From: Arthrobacter sp. QXT-31
Lineage (GTDB): Bacteria; Actinomycetota; Actinomycetes; Actinomycetales; Micrococcaceae
Length of the DNA: 64,000 bases
Assembly: GCF_001969265.1 (NCBI RefSeq)
Contig: NZ_CP019304.1
Location: 3,596,001 to 3,660,000, forward strand
Direction: 5' to 3'
The position numbers were made by a program, and so were the translations under genes. Numbering within the stretch: the stretch's first letter is position 1; each line of letters opens with the position of its first letter. A model generated the notes under the pieces. The model saw nothing but the letters and a program-made list of their open reading frames with translations, did no database searches and was not told the origin of the DNA. Of this stretch, positions 8,561-17,073 are shown one piece after another.

Positions 8561-10810
8561 CTACCGCCGGGCGACGGCGCGCTGCCGGGAGCGTGATGCC
8601 AGGAGCCAGGACTGGACATCGTCAAGCTTGCTGCCGTCGTCGCCGATGTGGTGCCGGGTCCACTCGCCGTCGCTGTCCAGATGCCAACTGGACGTATCGG
8701 GGTCAATATAGCGGCGCATCAGGTCCAGGACGTAGGCGGTGTTTTCGTCGCCGGACAGCTGCACGAGGGCTTCCACCCGGCGGTCCAGGTTGCGGTGCAT
8801 CATGTCGGCCGAACCGATGTAGACGACGGGGTCGCCGCCGTTGCCGAAGGCGAAAACCCGCGAGTGCTCGAGGAAGCGGCCGAGGACGGAACGGACTGTG
8901 ATGTTCTCGCTCAGCCCGGGGATGCCGGGGCGCAGCGAGCAGATGCCGCGGACAATGACGTCGACCTTTACGCCCGCCTGCGAAGCGCGGTACAGGGAAT
9001 CGATGATGGCCTCATCCACCATGGAATTAACCTTGATCTGCACACGGGCGGGAATGCCTGCGCGCGCGTTACGGATTTCGCCCTCGATCCTTTCGATCAG
9101 GCCGGAGCGCACGGACCGGGGTGCCACCAGGAGCCGCTTGAAGGTTGACTTGGGGGCGTACCCGGACAGCTGGTTGAACAGCTTGGACAGGTCCTCTCCC
9201 ACCTGGTTGTTCGCGGTCAGGAGCCCGAGGTCCTCGTAGTAGCGGGCGGTCCGCGGGTGGTAGTTGCCCGTACCGATGTGGCAGTAGCGGCGCAGCCCGT
9301 CCACCTCCTGGCGGACCACGAGGGAGAGCTTGCAGTGGGTCTTCAGGCCCACGATGCCGTAGACCACGTGGACGCCTGCCTGCTCCAGCTTGCGGGCCCA
9401 GGAGATGTTGGCCTGCTCGTCGAAGCGGGCCTTGATCTCCACGAGGGCCAGAACCTGCTTGCCTGCCTCGGCGGCGTCGATGAGGGCGTCGACGATGGGG
9501 GAGTCGCCCGAGGTCCGGTACAGGGTCTGCTTGATGGCCTGCACCTTGGGGTCCGCCGCCGCCTGTTCCAGGAACGCCTGGACGGAGGTGGAGAACGAAT
9601 CGTAGGGGTGGTGCAGCAGGATGTCCCGGCGGCGCATCGCGGCGAAGACGTTCGCGGCCTTGGACGTCTCGGACTCGTTCAGGTACCGCGAGGTGTGGGG
9701 CACATGCTTGGGGTAGTGCAGGTCCGCGCGGTCGATGTTGCCGATCACGGACAAACCGCGCAGGTCCAGCGGCGCCGGAACAGAGTAGACCTCCGACTCT
9801 TCCACGCCGAGCTCGCGGATCAGCAGCGCACGGATGTTCGGGTTGATGTCGTTGGTGACCTCCAGCCGGACGGGCGGGCCGAACCGGCGGCGCAGCAGTT
9901 CCTTCTCGAGCGCCTGCAGGAGGTTTTCGGCGTCGTCCTCTTCCACCTCCACGTCCTCGTTGCGGGTCACACGGAACGTGTGGTGTTCCAGGACCTCCAT
10001 GCCGGGGAAGAGCTGGTCCAGGTGGACGGCGATGACTTCCTCGAGGGCGATAAACCGCGCCACGCGGCCGGGCACCGAGCCCGCCCTGGGGCCGTCGATG
10101 GAAATCAGGCGGGGCAGCTGGTCCGGCACCTTGACGCGGGCAAAGAGCTCCTTGTCGCTGACCGGGTTCCGGACCACCACAGCCAGGTTCAGCGAAAGGC
10201 CCGAGATGTACGGGAACGGGTGGGCGGGGTCCACGGCGAGCGGGGTGAGGATGGGGAAAACCTTCTCCGCGAACATGGCGCTGAGCCGGTGCTTGGCCTC
10301 GTCGTCGAGCTCGTCCCAGTGCATGAGGTGGATGTGCTCATAGGCGAGCGCAGGCTGGATCTGGTCCGCGTAGACCTGGGCGTGGCGCTGCTGCAGGCGG
10401 TGGGCTGCCTCGCCGATCTGCTCCAGGACCTGGACGGGGCTCAGTCCGGCGGGGGAGGGGACTGCGAGACCCGTGGCGATGCGGCGCTTCAGGCCGGCCA
10501 CGCGGACCATGAAGAATTCGTCGAGGTTGGAGGCGAAGATCGAGAGGAAGTTGACGCGTTCCAGCAGGTACAGGTCGGGGTCTTCGGCAAGTTCGAGGAC
10601 CCGGGCGTTGAACGCGAGCCAGCTCAGCTCGCGGTCCAGGAACCGGTCCGGGCTGATCTCCCCCTCGGGTTCCAGGATGGCCGCGAATTCGGGGATGTCG
10701 ATCCGGTCCTGCGTTGCGCGGGACGCCGGCACTTCGGAGGAGCCGAACCGGGCGCGCACGGGGGCCGCCTTGATTTCGGTGGTGGCTGTTCCGGCGGATT
10801 CCGGTTGCAT
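8561..10810 (-). CDS. ppk1: polyphosphate kinase 1
   Basis: PPK1 reversibly transfers the ATP gamma-phosphate to inorganic polyphosphate. The 749-residue product has the expected N domain ([17 protein letters not shown]), the head domain, and two phospholipase D-like C domains. The autophosphorylated His lies in [13 protein letters not shown] and the second catalytic His in [27 protein letters not shown] is also typical. The start at 10810 was chosen because GGAGA stands 4 nt before the ATG. The frame extends 29 codons upstream without a ribosome-binding site. mutT1 follows at 11 nt, probably as one operon. Confidence 0.95.
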   Translation of the reverse strand: MQPESAGTATTEIKAAPVRARFGSSEVPASRATQDRIDIPEFAAILEPEGEISPDRFLDRELSWLAFNARVLELAEDPDLYLLERVNFLSIFASNLDEFFMVRVAGLKRRIATGLAVPSPAGLSPVQVLEQIGEAAHRLQQRHAQVYADQIQPALAYEHIHLMHWDELDDEAKHRLSAMFAEKVFPILTPLAVDPAHPFPYISGLSLNLAVVVRNPVSDKELFARVKVPDQLPRLISIDGPRAGSVPGRVARFIALEEVIAVHLDQLFPGMEVLEHHTFRVTRNEDVEVEEDDAENLLQALEKELLRRRFGPPVRLEVTNDINPNIRALLIRELGVEESEVYSVPAPLDLRGLSVIGNIDRADLHYPKHVPHTSRYLNESETSKAANVFAAMRRRDILLHHPYDSFSTSVQAFLEQAAADPKVQAIKQTLYRTSGDSPIVDALIDAAEAGKQVLALVEIKARFDEQANISWARKLEQAGVHVVYGIVGLKTHCKLSLVVRQEVDGLRRYCHIGTGNYHPRTARYYEDLGLLTANNQVGEDLSKLFNQLSGYAPKSTFKRLLVAPRSVRSGLIERIEGEIRNARAGIPARVQIKVNSMVDEAIIDSLYRASQAGVKVDVIVRGICSLRPGIPGLSENITVRSVLGRFLEHSRVFAFGNGGDPVVYIGSADMMHRNLDRRVEALVQLSGDENTAYVLDLMRRYIDPDTSSWHLDSDGEWTRHHIGDDGSKLDDVQSWLLASRSRQRAVARR

Positions 10811-10915
10811 GCGCTCTCCTTGGGTACTGGCGGGTTTATTTTCAACCTTACAAGCATTCACCGGTCCGGGACCCGAAGATTTCAACGCCTCCGGCACCCG
10901 TGCCGGAGGCGGTGA

Positions 10916-11887
10916 TCAGCGTCCCTCCAGCGGCCCGTACATGACGTCCATATCCCAGCGCGTGAAGCCCAGCCGCCGGTACAGCGAGACGGCCGGAGTG
11001 TTGTCGGCGTCCGTGTACAGCATCACGGCGTGCAGCCCCTGCTGCTGGAGGTGACGGATGCCGGCCACGGTCAGCGCCTTGCCCAGGCCCATGCCCTGGG
11101 CGGCGGGCGTGACACCCACGACGTACACCTCGCCGATGGCAGGGTGGCTCCCGTGCTGCGGATGCACCTTGGTCCAGTGGTAGCCAAGCAGGCGCCCGTC
11201 GCGGTCCTCGGCCAGCAGGAATCCGGCGGGGTCGAACCAGGGTTCATCCATCCGGGCCTGCAGGTCAGCCCTGGTCAGGGAGCCCTGCTCCGGGTGGTGC
11301 GCGAAAGCCTCGCGGTTCGCTGCGAGCCAGGCGTCTTCATCCTTGCCCGGCACGAAGGCGCGGATCGAGACCCCCTCCGGAAGACCGACGTCGGGCAGGT
11401 CAGCGGCGGCGGTGGTGAGCCGCATCTTCCACAGCTCCCGAACCGGGCCGAAGCCGTACCGGGCTGCGAGGTCCGCGGCGGCTTCATGGTTGCCGTGCGA
11501 CCACGCCTTGAGCCCGGCCAAGCCGCGGGAGGACTGCAGCGTGCCCACCAGCCTGTCCGCCACTCCCTGGTTCCGGTAGCTGGGGTGCACGGCGATTTCC
11601 ACCACGCCCGTCCCGTCCGGTTCCTCGACGACCACTGCGAACCCGGCCAGATCTTGCGCCGTGGCGGGGTCGGACTGCTCGTCGGGCGCGTAAAGGGCCA
11701 GGGTCAGCAACGTGTGCGGGCCCGTGTCCGCGGCGCGCATGGTGACAAGGGTCTGTTCCGAGACGGGAGGATTGCCGTCCGATTCCTCGGCGGCGGACAG
11801 CAGAGTGCGGATATCCCGCAGCAGGTCTTCATCCACTCCGCCCTTGACGACAAGGACAGGCCATTTCTCCGGGTGCGCAGGACTCAT
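10916..11887 (-). CDS. mshD: mycothiol synthase
   Basis: MshD acetylates Cys-GlcN-Ins with acetyl-CoA in the last step of mycothiol synthesis, the main actinobacterial thiol. The 323 residues form two tandem GNAT domains. The N-terminal one contains VEIAVHPSYRNQGVADRL. The C-terminal catalytic one carries the acetyl-CoA loop VTPAAQGMGLGKAL near residue 260 and ends ADNTPAVSLYRRLGF. The gene lies beside glnR as in Mycobacterium tuberculosis. TAGCCT 6 nt before the ATG points to a leaderless mRNA of its own. Confidence 0.93.
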   Translation of the reverse strand: MSPAHPEKWPVLVVKGGVDEDLLRDIRTLLSAAEESDGNPPVSEQTLVTMRAADTGPHTLLTLALYAPDEQSDPATAQDLAGFAVVVEEPDGTGVVEIAVHPSYRNQGVADRLVGTLQSSRGLAGLKAWSHGNHEAAADLAARYGFGPVRELWKMRLTTAAADLPDVGLPEGVSIRAFVPGKDEDAWLAANREAFAHHPEQGSLTRADLQARMDEPWFDPAGFLLAEDRDGRLLGYHWTKVHPQHGSHPAIGEVYVVGVTPAAQGMGLGKALTVAGIRHLQQQGLHAVMLYTDADNTPAVSLYRRLGFTRWDMDVMYGPLEGR

Positions 11888-11893
11888 GGTGTA

Positions 11894-11899
11894 AGGCTA
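11894..11899 (-). promoter_or_regulatory. -10 box (TAGCCT) for leaderless mshD
   Basis: TAGCCT on the minus strand ends 6 nt before the mshD ATG at 11887. It overlaps a TATA-like run (GTATAGCC). Confidence 0.5.
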
Positions 11900-11925
11900 T
11901 ACGGAGGCTGCCGGGCACACCCGAT

Positions 11926-11954
11926 TTGGAACACGCCGTGGCGGCCCGTATAGT
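11926..11954 (+). promoter_or_regulatory. sigma70-like promoter facing into the mshD-glnR gap
   Basis: TTGGAA at 11926-11931 and TATAGT at 11949-11954 are separated by 17 nt, close to the consensus. It points away from mshD and reads towards the 12055-12092 hairpin. No large plus-strand gene lies downstream before glnR, which is on the minus strand. Confidence 0.55.
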
Positions 11955-11974
11955 CGTTACCTCAGCCGGCATTC

Positions 11975-12046
11975 ATGGCGGTTGCGAGGGGGATCCACCA
12001 GTGGGGTGGCCTCGATACGTTCGACCCGTATGTCCTCCACTTGTAG
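11975..12046 (+). CDS. possible 23-residue small protein in the mshD-glnR gap
   Basis: The frame starts with ATG about 14 nt after the predicted transcription start and stops with TAG 9 nt before the terminator stem. It reads MAVARGIHQWGG followed by LDTFDPYVLHL. It has no Shine-Dalgarno and no known family that I recognise. It could be chance, but it fits between the promoter and terminator. Confidence 0.25.
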   Translation: MAVARGIHQWGGLDTFDPYVLHL

Positions 12047-12053
12047 TTATGAA

Positions 12054-12093
12054 TACAGAATGGCCCGGCTCTGATGAGCCGGGCCATTCTGTA
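12054..12093. terminator. 17-bp hairpin terminator between glnR and the candidate sRNA
   Basis: A perfect 17-bp stem (TACAGAATGGCCCGGCT pairing with AGCCGGGCCATTCTGTA) closes a 6-nt loop at 12071-12076. It can terminate the candidate sRNA on the plus strand and glnR on the minus strand. T-runs after the stem are weak on both strands. Confidence 0.75.
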
Positions 12094-12137
12094 CTTTATG
12101 GCTGGTTTTGTAGCTACGGCCGGTTCTGCCGGGAGGC

Positions 12138-12836
12138 TTACGCCTCGGTGAGTTCGTCCTCCTGCTGGCGCATGAGCGTGAGCCGGTAGCCCACGTTGCG
12201 CACCGTGCTGATGAGGTTCTCGTGGTCGGCGCCCAGCTTGGCGCGAAGCCGCCGGACGTGAACGTCCACGGTCCGGGTGCCGCCATAGTAGTCGTAGCCC
12301 CAGACCTCGGTCAGAAGCTGCTGCCGGGTGAAGACCCGGCCGGGGTGCTGTGCCAGGTACTTCAGGAGTTCGAATTCCTTGAAGGTCAGGTTCAGCGCCG
12401 CGCCGTTGACGCGTGCTGTGTAGCTTGCCTCGTCAATAATGACGCCGGCCGCCCGGATTTCGGAGGGGGCCTCCTCCTGCTCGGGTACAGCTCGCGCCAC
12501 GGAGAGCCGGATGCGTGCCTCAACTTCGGCGGGGCCGGCCGAGTCGAGCACGATGTCATCGACGGACCAGGCGGAGGAAACCGCCGCCATGCCGCCTTCG
12601 GTGAGGATCAGCACCAGTGGGGCGCTGAGGCCGGTGGCCTTCAGGAGCTGGGTGAGGGAGCGGGCGCCCACGAGGTCCTTGCGTGCGTCCAGGAGGACGA
12701 TGTCGCACGGGTCTGTTTCGAGCAGCGCGGTGGGCTCTGCCGGGAGGATGTGCACCCGGTGGTTCAGGAGCTCCAGGGCAGGCAGGATGTCCACCGATGA
12801 TCCGGTGCTGTTGGTCAGTAACAGGATGTGCGACAT
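12138..12836 (-). CDS. glnR: GlnR-like OmpR-family response regulator
   Basis: This 232-residue protein has a receiver-like domain (1-120) and a C-terminal winged helix (about 130-225) with [20 protein letters not shown] and [18 protein letters not shown]. Both closely match actinobacterial GlnR, the orphan nitrogen regulator that activates glnA and amtB. D50 ([10 protein letters not shown]) is retained, but the acidic pocket of phosphorylated receivers is not evident in the N-terminal strand (HILLLTNS), as in other GlnR proteins. No histidine kinase is adjacent. The start at 12836 has a GGAGGAATA ribosome-binding site. mshD as the next gene matches M. tuberculosis order. Confidence 0.85.
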   Translation of the reverse strand: MSHILLLTNSTGSSVDILPALELLNHRVHILPAEPTALLETDPCDIVLLDARKDLVGARSLTQLLKATGLSAPLVLILTEGGMAAVSSAWSVDDIVLDSAGPAEVEARIRLSVARAVPEQEEAPSEIRAAGVIIDEASYTARVNGAALNLTFKEFELLKYLAQHPGRVFTRQQLLTEVWGYDYYGGTRTVDVHVRRLRAKLGADHENLISTVRNVGYRLTLMRQQEDELTEA

Positions 12837-12888
12837 TATTCCTCCAAGGGGCTGTCTGCGCATCGTCGGGCGACTGAGCTGATGTTTG

Positions 12889-12917
12889 AGTATACCCAAC
12901 GGCCTCCGGACTGACAG
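12889..12917 (-). promoter_or_regulatory. sigma70-like promoter for glnR
   Basis: On the minus strand CTGTCA (12912-12917) and TATACT (12889-12894) are separated by 17 nt and point at glnR, leaving about a 45-nt leader with a GGAGG ribosome-binding site. Confidence 0.5.
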
Positions 12918-13038
12918 CGGCTGGCCGCACCCGCGTGCCTTGTTTACGACATATGGCAGTCACATAGGGCAGGATTGAAACCGTCAGGGGGCCGAGCCCT
13001 GCCCGTCAACGGCACAGCCAGGATGAGGTCGCAGCGAT

Positions 13039-13848
13039 TTGAGTGCAGAGTCCGAGATGAGTACCCCAAGGCCTGGCCCCGGGGTGGGCGCTCCTGCGGT
13101 TGCGGGCCGGACGCTCCAGTCGTGGAGCATTGGAGTCGTTGGCCTGGCGGGCCTTGCGACGCTGGTGGCCAGCGTCTTCCGGACTCCGGATGTCCTCCTT
13201 GCGGTGGCCGTGCTTTTTGCCCTGGGCATCGGCATCGGCTGGCCCCACTATCTGGGAATTCCGGCCAAGAAAACCCTCGCCGCGGTAATCGGACTGACAG
13301 GGGCCGGTTCTGCCGTTGCCGCCACCTTCACCGCCGCTCCCGGATACCTCAACTGGACGCCCGGCTTCATCGCCATGGGCGTCACCGCCGTGTTCCTCGT
13401 CCAGGTGGTCCGCGGGACCGGCCAGGCGCAACGGCTGGAATCCACGCTCGGCTGCTGTGTGGGCGTCCTCCTGTCCTGCCTGGGCTCGGGGTGGATCGCC
13501 GGGGCCAGGTTCAACGGTGTCAAGGAGATGGTGCTGGTGGCAGGCATCAGCGCCGCCGTGCCGCTGCTCGCCGGCCTCATCCGCTGGCCCGACCGGATTA
13601 TTGCGCCCCTCGGCATCACCCTCGCCGGGCTGGCCGGGCCGCTCGCCGGCCTGGTTTTCTCCGACATCGCCGTTTTGCCCGCCGCCATATTCGGTGTGGT
13701 GGTGGGGGCGGTCCTGGTCAGCTTCCGCCGGCTGGTGACGCTCCGGGGCGCTCCATTGAATTTTCCCGCCGCTCTTGGCATAGGCCTGGCGCCGGTCGCA
13801 GCGGTCGGTTCGTTGGCCTACTTCATAGACAAACTACTCATCTCCTGA
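13039..13848 (+). CDS. polytopic membrane protein of unknown function
   Basis: This ~269-residue integral membrane protein has about eight hydrophobic segments, such as SIGVVGLAGLATLVASVF, LLAVAVLFALGIGIGW, PLLAGLI and PAALGIGLAPVAAVGSLAYF. A Pro/Gly-rich ~25-residue N-terminus precedes them. TTG at 13039 or ATG at 13057 (STPRPGPG) may be the start, and neither has a clear ribosome-binding site. It is transcribed divergently from glnR. I see no catalytic or transport signature. Confidence 0.7.
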   Translation: MSAESEMSTPRPGPGVGAPAVAGRTLQSWSIGVVGLAGLATLVASVFRTPDVLLAVAVLFALGIGIGWPHYLGIPAKKTLAAVIGLTGAGSAVAATFTAAPGYLNWTPGFIAMGVTAVFLVQVVRGTGQAQRLESTLGCCVGVLLSCLGSGWIAGARFNGVKEMVLVAGISAAVPLLAGLIRWPDRIIAPLGITLAGLAGPLAGLVFSDIAVLPAAIFGVVVGAVLVSFRRLVTLRGAPLNFPAALGIGLAPVAAVGSLAYFIDKLLIS

Positions 13849-13853
13849 CGGGT

Positions 13854-13859
13854 TAGGAT
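13854..13859 (+). promoter_or_regulatory. -10 box (TAGGAT) for leaderless 37-codon gene
   Basis: TAGGAT ends exactly 6 nt before the ATG at 13866, immediately after the stop of the membrane-protein gene. Confidence 0.45.
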
Positions 13860-13865
13860 GGCACC

Positions 13866-13979
13866 ATGTCCGTAATTGCATTTGAAATCTTCTTCCTTGT
13901 TCTGCTCGGCATCGCCAGCCTGTCCATGGCCTGGTTCGCCGGTTTCGTTGTCTACCGGCTGTTCAAGGGACAGAAGTAG
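13866..13979 (+). CDS. 37-residue single-pass membrane protein
   Basis: This small gene reads MSVIAFEIFFLVLLGIAS, then LSMAWFAGFVVYRLFKGQK. A single hydrophobic helix covers about residues 4-30, followed by a short basic tail, giving an N-out/C-in type topology. It starts 18 nt after the upstream stop and has a TANNNT box 6 nt before its ATG, so it may be expressed separately. The codon bias and the clean start and stop support a real gene. The function is unknown. Confidence 0.6.
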   Translation: MSVIAFEIFFLVLLGIASLSMAWFAGFVVYRLFKGQK

Positions 13980-14012
13980 ACCCCTGCTTAGCGGTTTCGA
14001 GAGGTAGCGGCT

Positions 14013-14645
14013 GTGCCTATTGAAATTCCTACAGACCTGACCCCCGAACTGGTTCCCCTCTCCTGGCTCATTGGCGAGTGGGAGGGCCGCGGCCGGCTCG
14101 GGGCCGGTGACGAAGGTTCAGAGCACTTCCTGCAGCATGTCTCCTTCACCCATAACGGTCTGCCGTACCTGCAGTACCGTGCGGAGAGCTGGCTGACCGA
14201 CGAGGACGGTACCAAGCTCCGGCCACTCACTGTGGAGACCGGATTTTGGGCCCTCGAGCGCAAGCAGCTGGAGGCCGACAGCGGCCCCGGCCTGGTGCCC
14301 GGGGATATCGTGCCTGTGTTGAAAAGCGCCGACGAGGTCGAGGCGCTCCGCAACAAGGACGGCGGCTTCGACATCTCCGTGTCGATCAGCCATCCCGGCG
14401 GCATCTCGGAGCTCTACTACGGGCAGATCAAGGGCCCGCAGATCCAGCTCAGCACCGACATGGTGATGCGTGGCAGCCACTCCAAGGAATACAGTGCGGC
14501 CACCCGGATCTTCGGGCTGGTCGAGGGCAACCTGCTCTGGCGGTGGGACGTTGCCACCGGCAGGCCGCCGGCAGCCGGCACGGCCGCCGAGCCGGGCAAC
14601 GGCCTCGAAGCCCACGCCTCGGCGTTCCTCCAAAAGGTCTCCTGA
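14013..14645 (+). CDS. nitrobindin-like heme-binding protein (FABP/DUF1794 family)
   Basis: This 210-residue single beta-barrel domain carries the family signature GEWEGRG at residues 21-27. A C-terminal LEAHASAFL has a His placed like the proximal heme ligand of mycobacterial nitrobindin. Family members bind ferric heme and isomerise peroxynitrite to nitrate. The start is GTG at 14013 behind GAGAGG. The neighbours (flavodoxin-like oxidoreductase, ygfZ) suggest a redox or Fe-S setting. Heme binding is inferred. Confidence 0.8.
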   Translation: MPIEIPTDLTPELVPLSWLIGEWEGRGRLGAGDEGSEHFLQHVSFTHNGLPYLQYRAESWLTDEDGTKLRPLTVETGFWALERKQLEADSGPGLVPGDIVPVLKSADEVEALRNKDGGFDISVSISHPGGISELYYGQIKGPQIQLSTDMVMRGSHSKEYSAATRIFGLVEGNLLWRWDVATGRPPAAGTAAEPGNGLEAHASAFLQKVS

Positions 14646-14767
14646 CCGCGGCCTGCCCGCAGTTCCGCACCCCGCTGTTCGGAAACTCTATTCTGCGGCC
14701 CTGTTCGTTGGAGCTCCCTTCGGCTACGTTGGCCTCAGGTCTCCCCGCCTGAGTCCGCAGCAACCCG

Positions 14768-15502
14768 ATGGAGCGTCCGATGGATGAATCCCAGCCCCCG
14801 GCTGACTACAGCGACCTCAAAGCCGTGTACTTCAACGGCACGCTCAAGCCTTCGCCGGAGAAGAGCAACACCGAGGGCCTGATCAGGGTAAGCCGGCTGA
14901 TCATGGAGAAGCAGGGCGTGGCCACGCGGGTCATCCGGACCGTCGACCACGACATTGCCAGCGGCGTGTACCCGGACATGCGCGAGCACGGCTGGGCCAC
15001 CGATGAATGGCCCGAGCTTTACCCTGCCGTCCAGGAGGCCGACATCGTGGTGGTGGCCGGCCCCATCTGGCTCGGGGACAACTCCTCGCAGACCAAGAAG
15101 CTCATCGAGCGGCTTTACGCCCATTCGGGCCAGCTCAACGGCAAGGGCCAGTGGGCTTTTTACCCCAAGGTGGGCGGCTGCCTGATCACCGGCAACGAGG
15201 ACGGCATCAAGCACTGCTCCATGAACGTGCTCTACAGCCTGCAGCACATCGGGTTCACCATTCCGCCGCAGGCCGACGCCGGCTGGATCGGCCCCGTCGG
15301 GCCCGGACCCAGCTACCTGGACGAGGGCTCGGGCGGTCCGGAGAGCGACTTTACGAACCGGAACACCACCTTCATGACGTGGAACCTCCTGCACCTGGCC
15401 CGGACCCTCAAGGACGCCGGCGGAATTCCCGCCTACGGCAACCTTCCGGAAGAATGGAAGGCCGGAACCAAGTTTGGTTTCGAAAACCCGGAATACCGCT
15501 AG
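14768..15502 (+). CDS. flavodoxin-family NAD(P)H-dependent oxidoreductase
   Basis: This 244-residue protein has a flavodoxin-like fold. An N-terminal strand with the phosphate-binding loop (KAVYFNGTLKPSPEKSNTE) is followed by ADIVVVAGPIWLGDNSSQTKKLIERL, typical of NADPH-dependent FMN reductases and quinone reductases, and then GGCLITGNEDGIKHCSMNVLYSL. ATG at 14768 is used; ATG at 14780 with GGAG upstream is an equally good start. The substrate is unknown. It lies between the nitrobindin-like gene and ygfZ on the same strand. Confidence 0.75.
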   Translation: MERPMDESQPPADYSDLKAVYFNGTLKPSPEKSNTEGLIRVSRLIMEKQGVATRVIRTVDHDIASGVYPDMREHGWATDEWPELYPAVQEADIVVVAGPIWLGDNSSQTKKLIERLYAHSGQLNGKGQWAFYPKVGGCLITGNEDGIKHCSMNVLYSLQHIGFTIPPQADAGWIGPVGPGPSYLDEGSGGPESDFTNRNTTFMTWNLLHLARTLKDAGGIPAYGNLPEEWKAGTKFGFENPEYR

Positions 15503-15543
15503 GTGGCCGGAATACCCTCCCAGCCAAGGACGTTCCCCTTCAT

Positions 15544-16629
15544 ATGACTACCAAGAGCCCTCTGTTGTCGCGCCCTGGCGCCGTTGAAGCGGGCGGCGCC
15601 GACGCCGGCGTCGCATCCCACTATGGCGAGCCGCTGCGGGAGCAGCGCGCCCTGGCTGCCGGAACCGCCGTCGTCGATCTTTCCCACCGCGGCGTGGTGA
15701 CAGTCACCGGTCCGGACCGCCTGAGCTGGCTTAACACGCTGTCCTCGCAGCAGGTCACCAACCTCCAGCCCGGGGAGTCCAGCGAGCTGCTGCTCCTGAG
15801 CGTGCAGGGCCGCATCGAGTTTGATGCGCGTGTAGTGGACGACGGCGGGACTACCTGGCTGATTGTTGAGGCCGCCGAGGCGGGCCCCCTGGCCGAGTGG
15901 CTGACCAAGATGAAGTTCATGCTCCGCGTAGAGGTCGCGGACGTATCGGCGGACTGGGCAGTGGTGGGGTCCACCAAGGCTGTGCCGGAGTGGTCCGGCC
16001 TGCTGGTCTGGCAGGACCCCTGGCCGCATGTCGGCGCCGGCGGCTACTCCTATGCGGTGGTTCCGGAGGACACGCACCCGGGCGCGGAGCGGCCGTGGTT
16101 CGAGTACCTGGTACCGGCGGCGGAGCTTGAGCAGACGGTGGGGGACCGGAAGCTCGCCGGAGTCCTCTCCGCCGAAGCGCTGCGTGTGGCCGCCTGGCGC
16201 CCGCGGCTTGGCGCTGAAACGGACGACAAAACCATTCCGCACGAGCTGGACCTGCTCCGGACCGCAGTGCACTTGGCCAAGGGGTGCTACAAGGGCCAGG
16301 AGACAATCGCCCGTGTCCACAACCTTGGCCACCCGCCGCGGCGGCTCGTGTTCCTGCAGCTCGACGGTTCGCAGCACACCATGCCAGCCCCCGGCAGTGA
16401 AGTCCGGGTGGGGGAGCGCAAGGTGGGCACGGTGACCTCGGTGGCGCAGCACTACGAGATGGGTCCGATCGCGCTGGCTGTCATCAAGCGTTCGGTCGCG
16501 CCGGATGAAATACTGACGGTTATGGACGGTGACGAGCCGTACACAGCCGCGCAGGAAGTAATCGTGGCGCCCGACGCCGGACAGGTCGTCGGAAGGCAGA
16601 CAGGATTCCTGAGGGGGACCCACAGATGA
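15544..16629 (+). CDS. ygfZ: folate-binding protein YgfZ (tRNA-modifying GcvT-like)
   Basis: YgfZ proteins are GcvT-like, bind tetrahydrofolate, and support maturation or repair of certain Fe-S enzymes. The 361-residue product has the GcvT fold and the diagnostic KGCYKGQE motif at residues 246-253, with C248 as the conserved Cys. The start at ATG 15544 fits the usual length. The frame is open further upstream, but that part is out-of-frame sequence of the oxidoreductase. The stop overlaps the next gene (ATGA), so the two are translationally coupled. Confidence 0.9.
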   Translation: MTTKSPLLSRPGAVEAGGADAGVASHYGEPLREQRALAAGTAVVDLSHRGVVTVTGPDRLSWLNTLSSQQVTNLQPGESSELLLLSVQGRIEFDARVVDDGGTTWLIVEAAEAGPLAEWLTKMKFMLRVEVADVSADWAVVGSTKAVPEWSGLLVWQDPWPHVGAGGYSYAVVPEDTHPGAERPWFEYLVPAAELEQTVGDRKLAGVLSAEALRVAAWRPRLGAETDDKTIPHELDLLRTAVHLAKGCYKGQETIARVHNLGHPPRRLVFLQLDGSQHTMPAPGSEVRVGERKVGTVTSVAQHYEMGPIALAVIKRSVAPDEILTVMDGDEPYTAAQEVIVAPDAGQVVGRQTGFLRGTHR

Positions 16630-17069
16630 CAGATTCCACCGCGGCCGGAACCGGCGCTTCCGAGCAGCCCGCTTCACAGCCTGTGTCGCAGCAGCCGGAC
16701 GAGGAGACCCTCGAGCTGGCGCGCACCCTCCTCGACGCCGCCCGCAACGGCGAGACCGAGTTGCTGCGCAGCTACCTCAACGCAGGCGCCCCCGCAACGC
16801 TGACCAACTACGCCGGCGACTCGCTGGTCATGCTCGCTGCCTACCACGGCCACGCTGAAACCGTGCAGCTCATCCTGCACCACGGCGGTGACGCCAACGC
16901 CGCCAATGACCGGGGACAGACCCCGCTGGCCGGCGCGGTGTTCAAGGGCTACCCGGATGTTGTCCGGGCACTGGTGGACGCGGGTGCAGATCCCGACGCC
17001 GGCTCGCCCTCAGCACGTGATGCCGCCCGGATGTTCGCCCGCGACGACATCCTGGAATTGCTGGGCTAG
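16626..17069 (+). CDS. ankyrin-repeat protein
   Basis: This 147-residue protein has a Ser/Gln/Pro-rich N-terminus of about 25 residues and then three to four ankyrin repeats, with GDSLVMLAAYHGHAETVQLI and GQTPLAGAVFKGYPDVVRAL as the clearest units. Ankyrin repeats mediate protein binding; the partner is unknown. The ATG overlaps the ygfZ stop by 4 nt, which suggests a stoichiometric link to YgfZ. There is no signal peptide, so it is probably cytoplasmic. Confidence 0.85.
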   Translation: MTDSTAAGTGASEQPASQPVSQQPDEETLELARTLLDAARNGETELLRSYLNAGAPATLTNYAGDSLVMLAAYHGHAETVQLILHHGGDANAANDRGQTPLAGAVFKGYPDVVRALVDAGADPDAGSPSARDAARMFARDDILELLG

Positions 17070-17073
17070 GTCT

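Larger units (their letters stand above)
11961..12096 (+). ncRNA. candidate small RNA or short mRNA between mshD and glnR
   Basis: A strong-looking promoter (11926-11954) and a 17-bp stem terminator (12054-12093) bracket about 135 nt. The interval can fold further: CCACC/GGTGG within 11995-12009 and ATACG/CGTAT around 12015-12031. It also contains a 23-codon open frame at 11975-12046, so it could be a small RNA, a small-protein mRNA, or both. It does not resemble SRP RNA, tmRNA or RNase P RNA. The boundaries are inferred from the promoter and hairpin only. Confidence 0.4.

Noticed and set aside
11961..12096. SRP RNA, tmRNA or 6C RNA in the mshD-glnR gap
   Set aside because: The conserved SRP loop, the tmRNA acceptor end and the C-rich loops of 6C RNA are absent, so the candidate is left unnamed.
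15007..15543. Fusion of the oxidoreductase to YgfZ
   Set aside because: The open frame upstream of 15544 is an out-of-frame reading of the oxidoreductase gene with no domain match.
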